64,000 bases of DNA from an uncultured Desulfobulbus sp. GTDB lineage: Bacteria; Desulfobacterota; Desulfobulbia; Desulfobulbales; Desulfobulbaceae. Made by a program: the position numbers and the translations under genes. Of the stretch, positions 27,796 through 37,448 are shown piece after piece. Positions within the stretch are counted from its first letter, which is position 1. Every line of letters begins with the position of its first letter. The stretch is taken from NCBI RefSeq assembly GCF_963664075.1, contig NZ_OY760916.1, positions 310,001-374,000 of the forward strand, written 5' to 3'. The notes below the pieces were generated by a model. That model made no database searches. It was given only the letters and a program-made list of their open reading frames with translations, and had not been told where the DNA came from.

Positions 27796-30462
27796 TTATT
27801 CTTTCTGGGCGAGTGCAACCGCTTGGTAAAGAAGTTCCAAGGCCTCTCGAGGAGTCAGGTCATCTGGTTGTAATGCACTGAGAAAATCGACAGTAGGGGA
27901 TGAGGAAGGAGCAAACAAAGCCATCTGTTGTGGTTGAGGAACAACTTTTTTCCCTTTGGCTGATTGAGCAATTTTGGGTTCCCCTTGAGGTGTAAACTCC
28001 CCAAGCTCGATATTTTTCAGAATTTCATTGGCTCGTTTAATAACATGGTCTGGCACGCCGGCAAGTGAGGCCACCTGTATACCGTAACTCCGATTGGTGG
28101 CACCTTGAACCAACTTATGTAAAAAGATAATGGTGTCGTTCCACTCTTTAACTGCTATGGAATAGTTTTTAATTTTAGGGTTGGTCGCAGCCAGATCGGT
28201 CAGTTCATGGTAATGGGTTGCAAACAGGGTTTTTACCCCAAGCTTATCCTTTTGAGCCAGCTCTTCGGCTACAGCCCATGCAATGGAAAGACCATCATAG
28301 GTTGAGGTACCACGGCCGATCTCGTCGAGAATGACCAGGCTGTTCGTGGTCGCATTATTGAGAATGTTAGCCGTTTCGTTCATTTCCACCATAAAGGTGG
28401 ACTGGCCACGGCGCAGATCATCCATGGCGCCGACACGGGTGAAAATTCTATCGACTAGGCAGAGTTCCGCAGATTCTGCGGGGACGAAAGAACCAATATG
28501 AGCCATGAGCACGATCAGGGCTGTCTGCCGCAGGACCGTCGATTTTCCAGCCATATTGGGGCCCGTAATAATCAGAACTTCCTGAGTTTCCTGGTCTAGA
28601 TGGACGTCGTTGGGCACAAACCGACCTGGGGGTAGGCTGCGCTCTATCACTGGATGGCGTCCCTCTTGAATATCAAGACTTCGACTCTGGTTCCATCGTG
28701 GACGGCAGTAGCGATGTTTCACCGCAAGCTCGGAAAAATTGGTGAGAACATCAATCTGAGCCAGAGTCTCTGCGGTTTGCAGCAGGCGGTGATCCTGATG
28801 AGTCAATTTTTTTCGCACTTCGCTAAAGAGCTCATATTCCAACTCAAGACGGCGATCGTGGGCGGTTATAATTGAATTTTCCAGCTCTTTGAGTTCGGGG
28901 GTAATAAATCGCTCTGCATTGACTAGGGTCTGTTTGCGAATATAGTCATCCGGTAAATGAGCGGCCTGGGCACGACTGACCTCAAAAAAGTAACCAAAGA
29001 CTTTATTGTAACCAACTTTGAGTTTGCTGATGCCCGAACGTTCGCGTTCTTTGCTTTCCAGATCAAGGATCATCTTTTTGCCGTCACGCAACAGCAAAAG
29101 CAGATGATCGAGTTCTTCGTTATACCCCTCGCAGATCAGTTTTCCTTCCCGTAGGCTGATTGGCGCATCATCTCGTATAGCACTCTCAATTAATTCGTGC
29201 AGATCAGCCAGGATATCGAAGGATTGAGCCATGTGTATCAGCAACGGTGAAGAGCATTGCTGGAGCAATTCGTGGAGCCTTGGCAATCCCGCTAGAGAGG
29301 ATTTGATCGCAGCCATATCCCGTGCATTACCATGGCCCAGGACTAACCGGCTGCAAAGACGTTCCAGGTCGTAGACCTCAGAGAGAAGTTGTTGTAGGTT
29401 TCTGCGAGTTTCTCCATTGTGGATCAGTTCTTCGACACTATCCAGGCGGGCTTCGATGGCCTGTTGATCCTGGAGAGGAAAAAGAAGCCAGCGGCGCAGG
29501 AGTCGGGCTCCCATGGGAGTCTTTGTTGTGTCAATTGCCGCCAAAAGCGAGCCTAGGCGTTGTCCCCCCACAAGGGTCTCGGTGAGTTCGAGGTTGCGCC
29601 TTGAGGAGTCATCAATGATGAGGTAGCCGCTTTGATGTAAAGGTGTGAGCTGCTTGATGTGTGCAAGCTGAGTCTTTTGCGTCTCCTGCAGATACTGGAG
29701 CAGGGCTCCGGCTGCATTAATGGCAACGGTGAACTGATCACAACCAAAGCCCGCCAGATTGGTGGTCTGGAAATGTTCCGTGAGGGATGTCGTCGCAGCT
29801 TCTGTTTCAAATTGGAAATCGGGACGAGGGGTGAGGCAGAGTTGTCCCAGCTCACTGCAGAGTTGTTCGGTGAGTGGAGCAAGTAGCTTGCCCTCATCAT
29901 GGGAGAATAAAAGTTCTGCAGGGCGTAGGCGGGTGAATGTATCGATCAGTGCTGCAGGGTTATTCTGGGGGTAATTGATTTCAGCGAGTTGAAAGCGCCC
30001 GGTGGAAATATCGACAAAGGCAACACCGGCTAACAGCTCTTTGTTCGATTTTTTGCTCACAACGAGGGCGCTGACATAACAGTCAGCTTTAGCGTCAAGC
30101 AGTTGGTCATCTGTGGTCACCCCGGGAGAGACCACTCGAATCACTTCTCGCTTAACGATGCCTTTGGTCGCCTTGGGATCTTCCACCTGTTCACAAATGG
30201 CGACCCGGTAGCCGGCTTTGACCATTTTACCCAGGTAGCCACTGACGGCGTGGAAGGGAACTCCGCACATGGGGATTTTATTCGCGTCATCCTTATGACT
30301 GCGTGAGGTCAGGGTGATGCCCAGGACCTTGGAGGCTAGCTCTGCATCCTCAAAGAACATTTCGTAAAAATCACCCATGCGGTAGAAAAGAATTGTGCCG
30401 GGATACTGTTCTTTGATCTCCAGGTATTGCTGGAGCATGGGGGTCAGCTTAGGTGTACTCAT
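27796..30462 (-). CDS. mutS: DNA mismatch repair protein MutS
   Basis: The 888-residue protein recognises mismatches. The N-terminal mismatch-binding motif LFYRMGDFYEMF (Phe and Glu contacting the mispair) is near residue 25. The ATPase has the Walker A GPNMAGKST near 630, then DEIGRGTSTYDG and FATHYHEL. The C-terminal end has the QQMALF segment that resembles a sliding-clamp binding motif. It follows the HIT gene by 9 bases in one operon; mutL is not in the window. Confidence 0.97.
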   Translation of the reverse strand: MSTPKLTPMLQQYLEIKEQYPGTILFYRMGDFYEMFFEDAELASKVLGITLTSRSHKDDANKIPMCGVPFHAVSGYLGKMVKAGYRVAICEQVEDPKATKGIVKREVIRVVSPGVTTDDQLLDAKADCYVSALVVSKKSNKELLAGVAFVDISTGRFQLAEINYPQNNPAALIDTFTRLRPAELLFSHDEGKLLAPLTEQLCSELGQLCLTPRPDFQFETEAATTSLTEHFQTTNLAGFGCDQFTVAINAAGALLQYLQETQKTQLAHIKQLTPLHQSGYLIIDDSSRRNLELTETLVGGQRLGSLLAAIDTTKTPMGARLLRRWLLFPLQDQQAIEARLDSVEELIHNGETRRNLQQLLSEVYDLERLCSRLVLGHGNARDMAAIKSSLAGLPRLHELLQQCSSPLLIHMAQSFDILADLHELIESAIRDDAPISLREGKLICEGYNEELDHLLLLLRDGKKMILDLESKERERSGISKLKVGYNKVFGYFFEVSRAQAAHLPDDYIRKQTLVNAERFITPELKELENSIITAHDRRLELEYELFSEVRKKLTHQDHRLLQTAETLAQIDVLTNFSELAVKHRYCRPRWNQSRSLDIQEGRHPVIERSLPPGRFVPNDVHLDQETQEVLIITGPNMAGKSTVLRQTALIVLMAHIGSFVPAESAELCLVDRIFTRVGAMDDLRRGQSTFMVEMNETANILNNATTNSLVILDEIGRGTSTYDGLSIAWAVAEELAQKDKLGVKTLFATHYHELTDLAATNPKIKNYSIAVKEWNDTIIFLHKLVQGATNRSYGIQVASLAGVPDHVIKRANEILKNIELGEFTPQGEPKIAQSAKGKKVVPQPQQMALFAPSSSPTVDFLSALQPDDLTPREALELLYQAVALAQKE

Positions 30463-30471
30463 AGAGATTAT

Positions 30472-30966
30472 TTAAGTGAGAAGCTCTTGAAAATCAGGCA
30501 CAAGGAGATCATAGGTGGTCTCAATGTGCTGGGGAATAGTGCGGATATCTGCACAAACGGTGATGAAATTGTGATCGTCCTCCCACCGCGGGACAATATG
30601 AAAATGGAGATGATCAGCGATACCAGCGCCTGCGACCTTGCCCAAGTTGAGGCCCACATTGAGGCCATGGGGCTGGAGGTGGCGTCGCAGGATGGTGCAG
30701 CTCTGACTGAGCATGTCCATAAGCGCTAATTGTTCGTTGGTGCTGAGTTCGGTCAGATCAGCAAGGTGACGTTGTGGCGCGACCAGAAGATGGCCGTTAG
30801 CGTAAGGAAATCGATTTAAAAGCACCACCCGCAGTTCATCGCGAAAGAGGAGCAGCTGTTCTTTGTTGCAGCTTTCCTGGCCAGGTGGCTCAAAGAGGCA
30901 ACCGCTGATTTTTTGTGCCTGGCCAGCAACATGTTGCATCCGCCAGGGCGTCCACAGGGTTTTCAT
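30472..30966 (-). CDS. HIT-family nucleotide hydrolase or phosphorylase
   Basis: The 164-residue protein has the histidine triad His119, His121, His123 in ADHLHFHIVPRW, and NRFPYANGHLLVAPQRH in the first half, which matches the Ap4A phosphorylase-like branch of the HIT family. It would cleave dinucleoside polyphosphates or nucleoside phosphoramidates. Its ATG overlaps the stop of the upstream phosphodiesterase gene by 4 bases, and mutS follows, so the three form an operon. Confidence 0.9.
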   Translation of the reverse strand: MKTLWTPWRMQHVAGQAQKISGCLFEPPGQESCNKEQLLLFRDELRVVLLNRFPYANGHLLVAPQRHLADLTELSTNEQLALMDMLSQSCTILRRHLQPHGLNVGLNLGKVAGAGIADHLHFHIVPRWEDDHNFITVCADIRTIPQHIETTYDLLVPDFQELLT

Positions 30967-31460
30967 GGGAGCTGCGGAATTTGGTGAATGGTGGCGTGGA
31001 GAGTCTCACCGACCTCAAGGATCGCATAGGTTCCCGGCGCGCCGAAGCGGCTGGTTGCTTGGAAGGAGCCTGGATTGATCATGAGGATATCTCCGTACCT
31101 CTGGATGGAGGGTTGGTGGGTGTGGCCATAGATCATGCAGTCTGCCTCGGGAAAGAGATCAAACAGTCTGTCTTCAATGTCCATGCCCAGGCCTGCACCA
31201 TGAGTCAGCCCGATGGTGAATTGTCCCAGTTGAAAACTTTGGCTTGCTGGGTAGAGCCTGCGCACAGGTTCCCCGCACATATTGCCATGCACAGCCTTGA
31301 TCTCAACTCCCTGAAATGCATCAAGAATTGAGGGGTTGGTCATGTCGCCTGCGTGAATGATCAGGTCGCAACCGGAGAAACATTGACGAACCTGGCGCTT
31401 AAATCTGCTGTCCGGGCGAGTGATATGGGTATCGGAGAGAATGCCTGCGCGTACTAACAT
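30963..31460 (-). CDS. YfcE/MJ0936-type metallophosphodiesterase
   Basis: The 165-residue protein has the calcineurin-like metal motifs: LSDTHIT (Asp and His), HAGDMTN, VHGNMCGE (Gly-Asn, with Met where Asp or His is common), LTHGAG and YGHTHQP. Small proteins of this group are single-domain phosphodiesterases with unknown cellular substrates. I chose the ATG at 31460; the frame extends to a TTG at 31490, which would add ten residues before the conserved beta strand. It is the first gene of the operon with the HIT protein and mutS. Confidence 0.88.
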   Translation of the reverse strand: MLVRAGILSDTHITRPDSRFKRQVRQCFSGCDLIIHAGDMTNPSILDAFQGVEIKAVHGNMCGEPVRRLYPASQSFQLGQFTIGLTHGAGLGMDIEDRLFDLFPEADCMIYGHTHQPSIQRYGDILMINPGSFQATSRFGAPGTYAILEVGETLHATIHQIPQLP

Positions 31461-31651
31461 AGAATTTCCAGCGTGAGTGTAAGAAAACAAAGTTCACAAT
31501 GTAAGAAAAATAGGTGAGGAAGACAAGAGGGAAGGGAGAAATGCGTGAGAAAGTGGTTTTGGATGCAGGAAGCTGTTGAAAAATGAGGGGACTTCACGTA
31601 ACATACTCCCCCTTCAAATGAACCGATTAATAATGATTTAAGGATACGTCT

Positions 31652-32215
31652 ATGTATACAGCTTCAGATTTGCGCAAAGGCTTGAAAATTCAAATTGATG
31701 GTGAGCCTTATATCATCACCGATTTTGATTTTTCCAAGCCGGGAAAAGGTCAGGCTCTCTATCGCACCAAGATGCGGAATATGATAACTGGTACCCAGTT
31801 TACCCAAACGTATCGCTCCAATGATAAGTTTGAAAAGCCGAACCTCGAAGAGCGGACCATGCAGTTTTTGTATGCCCAGGATGGCGAGTACCATTTCATG
31901 GACACCTCTTCCTACGAGCAGATCTTTTTGACTGAAGAGCAGTTGGGAGATAATCTGAGTTTTCTCATCGATAATATGGAAGTTGAGGTCCTCTTTTTTG
32001 GAGAGCGGCCTATTGATATCAGTCTGCCGACCTTTGTTAACCTGGAAGTCACCGTTGCTGATCCTTGGGCCAAGGGAGATACCTCAGGCTCTGATACTAA
32101 ACCTGTTACCGTGGAGACAGGGTTCCAGTTGCAGGTACCACCCTTTGTTGAGCAGGGAGATAAAATTCAGATTGATACTCGTACCGGCTCTTATATCACC
32201 CGCGTTAAAGAATAA
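31652..32215 (+). CDS. efp: Translation elongation factor P
   Basis: The 187-residue protein rescues ribosomes stalled at proline runs. The N-terminal loop carries SKPGKGQALYR; Lys32 aligns with Lys34 of E. coli, the residue modified with beta-lysine. The three-domain length is normal. AAGGA precedes the ATG. The next gene, 6 bases away, is the modifying enzyme EpmA, which supports a lysylated EF-P in this organism. Confidence 0.97.
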   Translation: MYTASDLRKGLKIQIDGEPYIITDFDFSKPGKGQALYRTKMRNMITGTQFTQTYRSNDKFEKPNLEERTMQFLYAQDGEYHFMDTSSYEQIFLTEEQLGDNLSFLIDNMEVEVLFFGERPIDISLPTFVNLEVTVADPWAKGDTSGSDTKPVTVETGFQLQVPPFVEQGDKIQIDTRTGSYITRVKE

Positions 32216-32221
32216 AATTCC

Positions 32222-33142
32222 ATGCTTTCCGTTGAAGGCCTGCGGCAGCGCTCCAGGTTGCTGCAGGCCATTCGCTCGTTTTTTTACGAGCGGGCCTACA
32301 TCGAAGTTGATACTCCGGTTCGTCTTCCGGTGCTGATTCCCGAATCCAATATCCTCCCCTATACCAGTGAAGACTGGTTCCTGCAAACATCTCCCGAGCT
32401 GTGCATGAAACGGTTACTGGCTCGAGGCTGTGACCAAATTTTTCAGATCTGTCATTGTTTTCGAAAAGAAGAGCAGGGCCGGCTGCACCAGAGTGAATTT
32501 ACCATGCTGGAATGGTATCATAAAAGGTGGAGCTACCTTGAATTGATGCAGGAATGTGAGCAGTTTGTCTGTTCTCTTGCAAAAATAATAGCGGATTTTC
32601 GGGGTGTTGCTGAAAAGGGAACTGCGGTTCTTGCCCAAGATACGGTCATTGACCTGACCCCACCTTGGGAATATTTAAGCGTAGCTGAGGCCTTTGCACG
32701 CTATGCCCAAAGATCTGTGGAGGATGTTCTGGTTGCCGACTGCTTTGATGAAGTGCTGGTGACGGATGTAGAGCCCATGCTGGGAAAGAGTAAACCCACC
32801 TTTCTTTACGATTATCCGGCAGTTTTGGGATCGCTTGCTCGCAAAAAACACGCAGCTCCTCATCTGGCCGAGCGGTTCGAGCTCTACATCGGAGGGATAG
32901 AATTGGCCAATGGGTTTTCCGAACTCACTGATGCCAAGGAGCAGCGGCAACGATTTGTGGCAGAAATCAAAAGCATGGGGGGGGGCGGTCGTAGGGCTCT
33001 CATTCCTGAAAATTTTTTGGTGGATCTCCCTCAAATGGGAGAATGTGCAGGGGTTGCTTTAGGACTTGACCGGCTGTTTATGTTGTTCATGGGGGAAAAA
33101 AATCTTCAGCAGTCAGGGACATTTATTTACGAAAGCCTGTAG
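32222..33142 (+). CDS. epmA: EF-P lysyltransferase EpmA (PoxA/GenX)
   Basis: The 306-residue protein is a class II lysyl-tRNA synthetase paralogue lacking the anticodon-binding domain. Motif 2 (FQICHCFRKEEQGRLHQSEFTMLEW) and motif 3 (GVALGLDRLFMLFMG) are clear. It transfers (R)-beta-lysine to EF-P. The gene directly follows efp. The partner lysine 2,3-aminomutase EpmB is not in this window and must be elsewhere. The downstream phosphatase gene is convergent and 24 bases away. Confidence 0.95.
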   Translation: MLSVEGLRQRSRLLQAIRSFFYERAYIEVDTPVRLPVLIPESNILPYTSEDWFLQTSPELCMKRLLARGCDQIFQICHCFRKEEQGRLHQSEFTMLEWYHKRWSYLELMQECEQFVCSLAKIIADFRGVAEKGTAVLAQDTVIDLTPPWEYLSVAEAFARYAQRSVEDVLVADCFDEVLVTDVEPMLGKSKPTFLYDYPAVLGSLARKKHAAPHLAERFELYIGGIELANGFSELTDAKEQRQRFVAEIKSMGGGGRRALIPENFLVDLPQMGECAGVALGLDRLFMLFMGEKNLQQSGTFIYESL

Positions 33143-33166
33143 CAATCCTTTGTATTTTTTTTGTTT

Positions 33167-33859
33167 TCATATATCATGGACCATGTTTTGGAAATTAGTA
33201 TTAGCAGGAACTCGTATTGTTTCTCTGGAAGGCAGAAGTATCGCCGTCAATGATCCCGCAAACACGGCTCCTGTATCTATTCCAATTCTATCAGAGCTAA
33301 TATAAGGGGTTTTGTACACCTTGTGACCAAAGACGACCGGCTTGCCAAAGTTAAAACGGCATTGATCAAAGTTTTTGGGGTACCATAGGCACCATTGACT
33401 GCTTTGTTGGCTTAAGTGGCGTCCTGGTTCCAGACCAGCGTGTACGTAGATGGCATGTTTGTCTTGCCAGAGTAAAGGAAGGCTGTTGAAAAAGGCAAAA
33501 TGTTCACGGGGGACTTTCTCCTCTCTTTCTTGTCGGGAGGAGGAGGGGGTTAAACCATAGCTCGATAAGGTCTCCAGACCACCAACCTTGAAAAAAAGAT
33601 CGGACGCCTGACCAGAAAGGTACTGGAGAAAGAGAAAGTCGTGGTTACCCATCAAGGCAATGACCCGTATGGATTTATTTTTGCGCCATTGAAGAATAGT
33701 CTCTACAACTTTTTTAGAGTCTGGTCCTCGATCGACATAGTCTCCCAGAAGGACGACAGTTGAAGCACGCTCAGAAATTTTAAGAAAAAGAGCTGACAAG
33801 GCATGAACGCAGCCATGTATATCGCCGATGGCGCAGGTCGTCGTGTCAGAGCTTTGCAT
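33167..33859 (-). CDS. PPP-family serine/threonine protein phosphatase-like
   Basis: The 230-residue protein shows the full PPP/metallophosphatase signature: GDIHG, GDYVDRGPDS, GNHDFL, then HAGLEPG and FGHK. Bacterial members (PrpA, PrpE, lambda phosphatase) remove phosphate from Ser/Thr and sometimes Tyr residues or hydrolyse diadenosine polyphosphates. Its start is only 35 bases from the divergent exopolysaccharide operon, which includes a tyrosine kinase, so the two may share a promoter region and could be functionally linked. Confidence 0.88.
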   Translation of the reverse strand: MQSSDTTTCAIGDIHGCVHALSALFLKISERASTVVLLGDYVDRGPDSKKVVETILQWRKNKSIRVIALMGNHDFLFLQYLSGQASDLFFKVGGLETLSSYGLTPSSSRQEREEKVPREHFAFFNSLPLLWQDKHAIYVHAGLEPGRHLSQQSSQWCLWYPKNFDQCRFNFGKPVVFGHKVYKTPYISSDRIGIDTGAVFAGSLTAILLPSRETIRVPANTNFQNMVHDI

Positions 33860-33894
33860 GGTTACTTATTATTAATTCATCAATAGTATAGGTT

Positions 33895-35451
33895 ATGGAT
33901 AGTAAACAGCGTCAGTTGCTCAAGAAATACGTCGATTTGGTTATCTATCACTGGCGACTTATCAGCCTCAGTCTTTTAATTGGAGTAGCTCTGGGGTTAA
34001 CGTATTATCTCAAAATGCCTAAGGTGTACCAGAGCACAGCCCTGCTCAGCTATGAGGCACAACAGATTAATCCAGCCAAAATGGATCCTGAACAGGGGCG
34101 AATACTACTGCAGGACTCGCTGGCGACTCTAAGTGAGTTGGTCACCAGTCGTAATAGCCTTGAAAAAGTTATAATTCAATATTCTTTGTACGAAGGCGCT
34201 CGAAAAAAGTTACCAATCGAGGATGTCATTGAAATGATGCGGAGGAATATTCAAATTACTCCGTCTAAAAAGGGTGATGTCTTCAGTGTTTCCTTTGAAG
34301 GGCCGTCTCCGCAACAGGTTGTGCGGGTGACGAACCAGCTTGCTTCCTTATTTATCGAGGAAAATTTAAAATATCGCGAGGAGCGAGCAACAGAAACCTC
34401 TAAATATACAAAAAATGAGTTGGCGCTGTCAAAAAATGTTCTTGATCAGAAAGAAAGACAGATGCGAGACTACAAACTCCAATATTTTAATGAAATGCCT
34501 GCTCAGCGCCAGAGCAATTTCAGCCAACTGCAAGCGCTGCTGAATCAGCAACAGGGACTGCAAAATTCTATCCAAGAACTTGAGCGAACAAAGATAATGG
34601 CTCAGGAGCAGGCAAGCATGCAAGCGCGCATTGCCAATTTTGCGGCCCAAAATACTACAGCTGTAAAAGCGGAGACTGATTATGACCGGTTGCAGAATTT
34701 AAAAAATCATTTAGCCGAAATTTCAGGTAAATACACGGATAAACACCCCGAGATTAAGCGTACTCATCTGTTAATTAAACAGTTAGAGGATAAAATCGCC
34801 TCGAGCAATGGCAGCGGTGGGGGGGCTGGAGCATCATCAAAAACGACCTTAGCAGCCAGTCTTGAGCGTAAACGGCTTCTGACACAAATAGAACAAATAG
34901 ACATTAATATCAAACAGTTGCGTGAACAGCTCGCGACTATACCAGGGCAGGTTGCAAAGTATCAAAAGTGGATTGAAGAGGCACCAGTGCGAGAGGCCGA
35001 GTGGAGTGCGCTTACTCGTGATTACGATGAATTACGACGACACTATGATCAATTGGTCGCACAGAATTTACAAGCCCAATCTGTCGAAAATATAGAGAAA
35101 AGCCAAAAGGGAAGTCGGTTTAAAGTTGTTGATTCTGCAAGGCTTGCTGAAAAACCGTTCAAACCCAATTTTAGCAAAGTTATTGGAATTGCCTTTGCTC
35201 TAGGTCTGGGGTTGAGTCTGGGACTGGTGTTTGCTATGGATTTTTTTGATACGTCATTTAAGGATGCGGCTGAAATAGAAGAATTTATCGGTGTGCCAGT
35301 CGTTTGTGCCATCCCGTTGGTGGAGAAGGACAGTGAAGTCAAACGTCAGAGATTTTACTTCCGCCTGAGCCTGGCTGTCGTCGTACTTTTTGCTCTTGGT
35401 GTTGCTGCAGCTCTGAGCATTATGTGGATGAAAGGTCTTATTGTTGTCTAA
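33895..35451 (+). CDS. Wzz/GumC-type polysaccharide chain-length determinant
   Basis: The 518-residue inner membrane protein has an N-terminal helix (about 18-36), a large periplasmic part with long coiled coils (about 150-250 and 310-400), and the C-terminal PFKPNFSKVIGIAFALGLGLSLG that marks the polysaccharide co-polymerase family. Unusually, a second hydrophobic helix (about 490-512) follows the cytoplasmic stretch DFFDTSFKDAAEIEEFIGVPVV. No kinase domain is fused; the BY-kinase is a separate gene two positions downstream. It would control export or chain length of an exopolysaccharide. Confidence 0.9.
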   Translation: MDSKQRQLLKKYVDLVIYHWRLISLSLLIGVALGLTYYLKMPKVYQSTALLSYEAQQINPAKMDPEQGRILLQDSLATLSELVTSRNSLEKVIIQYSLYEGARKKLPIEDVIEMMRRNIQITPSKKGDVFSVSFEGPSPQQVVRVTNQLASLFIEENLKYREERATETSKYTKNELALSKNVLDQKERQMRDYKLQYFNEMPAQRQSNFSQLQALLNQQQGLQNSIQELERTKIMAQEQASMQARIANFAAQNTTAVKAETDYDRLQNLKNHLAEISGKYTDKHPEIKRTHLLIKQLEDKIASSNGSGGGAGASSKTTLAASLERKRLLTQIEQIDINIKQLREQLATIPGQVAKYQKWIEEAPVREAEWSALTRDYDELRRHYDQLVAQNLQAQSVENIEKSQKGSRFKVVDSARLAEKPFKPNFSKVIGIAFALGLGLSLGLVFAMDFFDTSFKDAAEIEEFIGVPVVCAIPLVEKDSEVKRQRFYFRLSLAVVVLFALGVAAALSIMWMKGLIVV

Positions 35452-35474
35452 TTCATTGAGCGGGATGTAGCTAC

Positions 35475-36401
35475 ATGTATACCAAGTATTACGGACTTGC
35501 CAAAAAGCCCTTTTCTTTAACCCCTGATCCTCATGCGGTCTATATGAGTGAGACGCATCAGGAAGGGTTGGCGATTCTTAAATATGGCATATTGAGTAAG
35601 AAGTGTTTTCTGGTGCTCACTGCTGATGTTGGCTCTGGGAAAACAACACTGTTGCAGGCGTTGGTCGCCAGCCTTGAACAGGATGTTCATCTGAGCGTAC
35701 TCAATAATCCCATACTCTATCGGGACGAATTCTTTTCCTATTTGGCTCAGCAGCTTAAGCTTGAATGGGACGGCAACAAGGCGCTCTTCCTTATTGAGTT
35801 TGGAAAACTGCTTAAAACCTGTTACGCGAAGGGAGAACGGGTTGTTTTAATTTTTGATGAAGCTCATGTTCTTCCAGTAGATCTTTTGGAAGAAATTCGG
35901 CTGCTTTCCAACCTGGAAGAAAAGGGGCAAGATGTGTTGTCCATATTTCTTGTGGGACAACCGGAATTGAACGAGCGAATGAGTGATGACAGGCTGCTCC
36001 CCCTACGCCAGCGAATAGGTTTACGCTTCCATTTAAGCCGATTTACCTTGGAGGAGACTCGCCAGTACATTACCTTCCGATTACGGCATGCGGGAGCGAG
36101 GCATTTTAATTTGTTTTCAGAGGAAGCGGTTACACGTATTTATCAATACAGTCATGGTACGCCCCGGCTCATCAATATTATCTGTGACCATGCCTTGCTC
36201 ACCGGATTCTCTGAGAATAAACCAACAATTGGTCCTGAGTTGATAGAGGAAAGCGTAGAAGATTTACATTTTCCCGGGGAGGAAACCCCCCTGCCAGTTG
36301 CTATTTCGCGCAAGAGAAAACTATGGCCAAAGCTTCTTCTGATGATGATGCTTGCTAGTCTCATCGCTGGTGGTGTCTTTTGGTGGCAGTTTTACCGATA
36401 A
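35475..36401 (+). CDS. ExeA/GspA-like AAA ATPase with C-terminal membrane helix
   Basis: The 308-residue protein begins MYTKYYGLAKKPFSLTPDP, the typical start of the ExeA group, with Walker A ADVGSGKTTLLQ near residue 55 and Walker B VVLIFDEAHVL near 125. A single membrane helix (about 288-305) ends the protein. Such ATPases appear both in type II secretion (ExeA) and in exopolysaccharide/exosortase loci next to chain-length and BY-kinase genes, as here. Its role in polysaccharide export is not defined. Confidence 0.88.
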   Translation: MYTKYYGLAKKPFSLTPDPHAVYMSETHQEGLAILKYGILSKKCFLVLTADVGSGKTTLLQALVASLEQDVHLSVLNNPILYRDEFFSYLAQQLKLEWDGNKALFLIEFGKLLKTCYAKGERVVLIFDEAHVLPVDLLEEIRLLSNLEEKGQDVLSIFLVGQPELNERMSDDRLLPLRQRIGLRFHLSRFTLEETRQYITFRLRHAGARHFNLFSEEAVTRIYQYSHGTPRLINIICDHALLTGFSENKPTIGPELIEESVEDLHFPGEETPLPVAISRKRKLWPKLLLMMMLASLIAGGVFWWQFYR

Positions 36402-36470
36402 ATGACAGGTGCTCTCTTAAAGTGGTGAGCGGTTATCTCGGGAAATTTTTTATATTGAGTGGAGGTCTGA

Positions 36471-37340
36471 GTGGGAAAAGTGTTTGACGCCCTTAAGCGT
36501 GCAGATGAATCAAATGATTCAGTGAAAGTCGAAAGCGAGATAGTCGTTGAGCCTGTAGCTGAGCCTGCAACAGAAGAAGATATTTATATTCCACCACCGT
36601 CATCAATGGAAAAAAAACCGGCGAAAGGTACGGGAAAATGGGATGATCGCCTGGTGCTATCAGCAACCACTACCGGCCCTATTGCAGAGAGCATTCGAGC
36701 TCTCCGCACTCGGATTTTATTTCCAAACGATGGGCCTGTGCCACGGAGCATCCTGGTGACCAGCGCCGCACCTGGTGAAGGAAAGAGCTTTATCTGCGCA
36801 AACCTTGGCATTTCTCTGGCTCAAGGGATGGATCACTATTGTCTTCTTGTCGATGGCGACCTGCGCCGTCCAACACAGCATACACTGTTTGGGTTGAGTA
36901 ATACCTCTGGGCTTTCTGATTATCTGCAACGGAAAAAGCAAATTCCCGAATTGTTGGTTCCTTCAGGAGTGGATAAACTCTCTGTCTTGCAGGCAGGGCC
37001 TCGATCGATAAATCCCGCTGAATTAATGAGTTCTGCCACCATGATAGATTTAGTGGATGAAATCAGTAAACGGTATGACGATCGTATCGTTTTGCTGGAT
37101 AGCCCGCCGCTCCATTCTGCCAGTGAAACATCTGTGCTGGCCCAGCATGTTGACGGGGTTGTGCTGGTTGTTCGCTACGGCGAATCGCGGAGAGAATATG
37201 TTAAAGCGCTTGCCGATACCATCGGTCGGGAAAAAATTCTTGGTGTTGTTTTCAACGCGTATAAAGCGACAGTCTTGGACTCAAAAATTTTTGGTTACTA
37301 TGAATATCAACAGTCGTATTATGTCGATCGGATAAAATAA
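36471..37340 (+). CDS. BY-kinase (CpsD/CapB-type protein tyrosine kinase)
   Basis: The 289-residue protein starts at a GTG with GGAGGT six bases upstream. MGKVFDALKRAD is the usual N-terminus of this group. It has Walker A SAAPGEGKS near 102, Walker A-prime LLVDGDLRRP near 124 and Walker B VLLDSPP near 206. The C-terminus is a tyrosine cluster (YYEYQQSYYVDR), the autophosphorylation tail. Cycles of tail phosphorylation control polysaccharide assembly with the chain-length protein. The glycosyltransferases of the pathway are not next to these three genes. Confidence 0.92.
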   Translation: MGKVFDALKRADESNDSVKVESEIVVEPVAEPATEEDIYIPPPSSMEKKPAKGTGKWDDRLVLSATTTGPIAESIRALRTRILFPNDGPVPRSILVTSAAPGEGKSFICANLGISLAQGMDHYCLLVDGDLRRPTQHTLFGLSNTSGLSDYLQRKKQIPELLVPSGVDKLSVLQAGPRSINPAELMSSATMIDLVDEISKRYDDRIVLLDSPPLHSASETSVLAQHVDGVVLVVRYGESRREYVKALADTIGREKILGVVFNAYKATVLDSKIFGYYEYQQSYYVDRIK

Positions 37341-37448
37341 GAGGCTTTGAGGAAAGCAGCCTGAAAATCACACTTTGATAACGGGATCCTAATTGTTTTC
37401 AGCTTTGTTCATTTTTTCTGTGGCTATATTTCATTTTTATTGATATCA

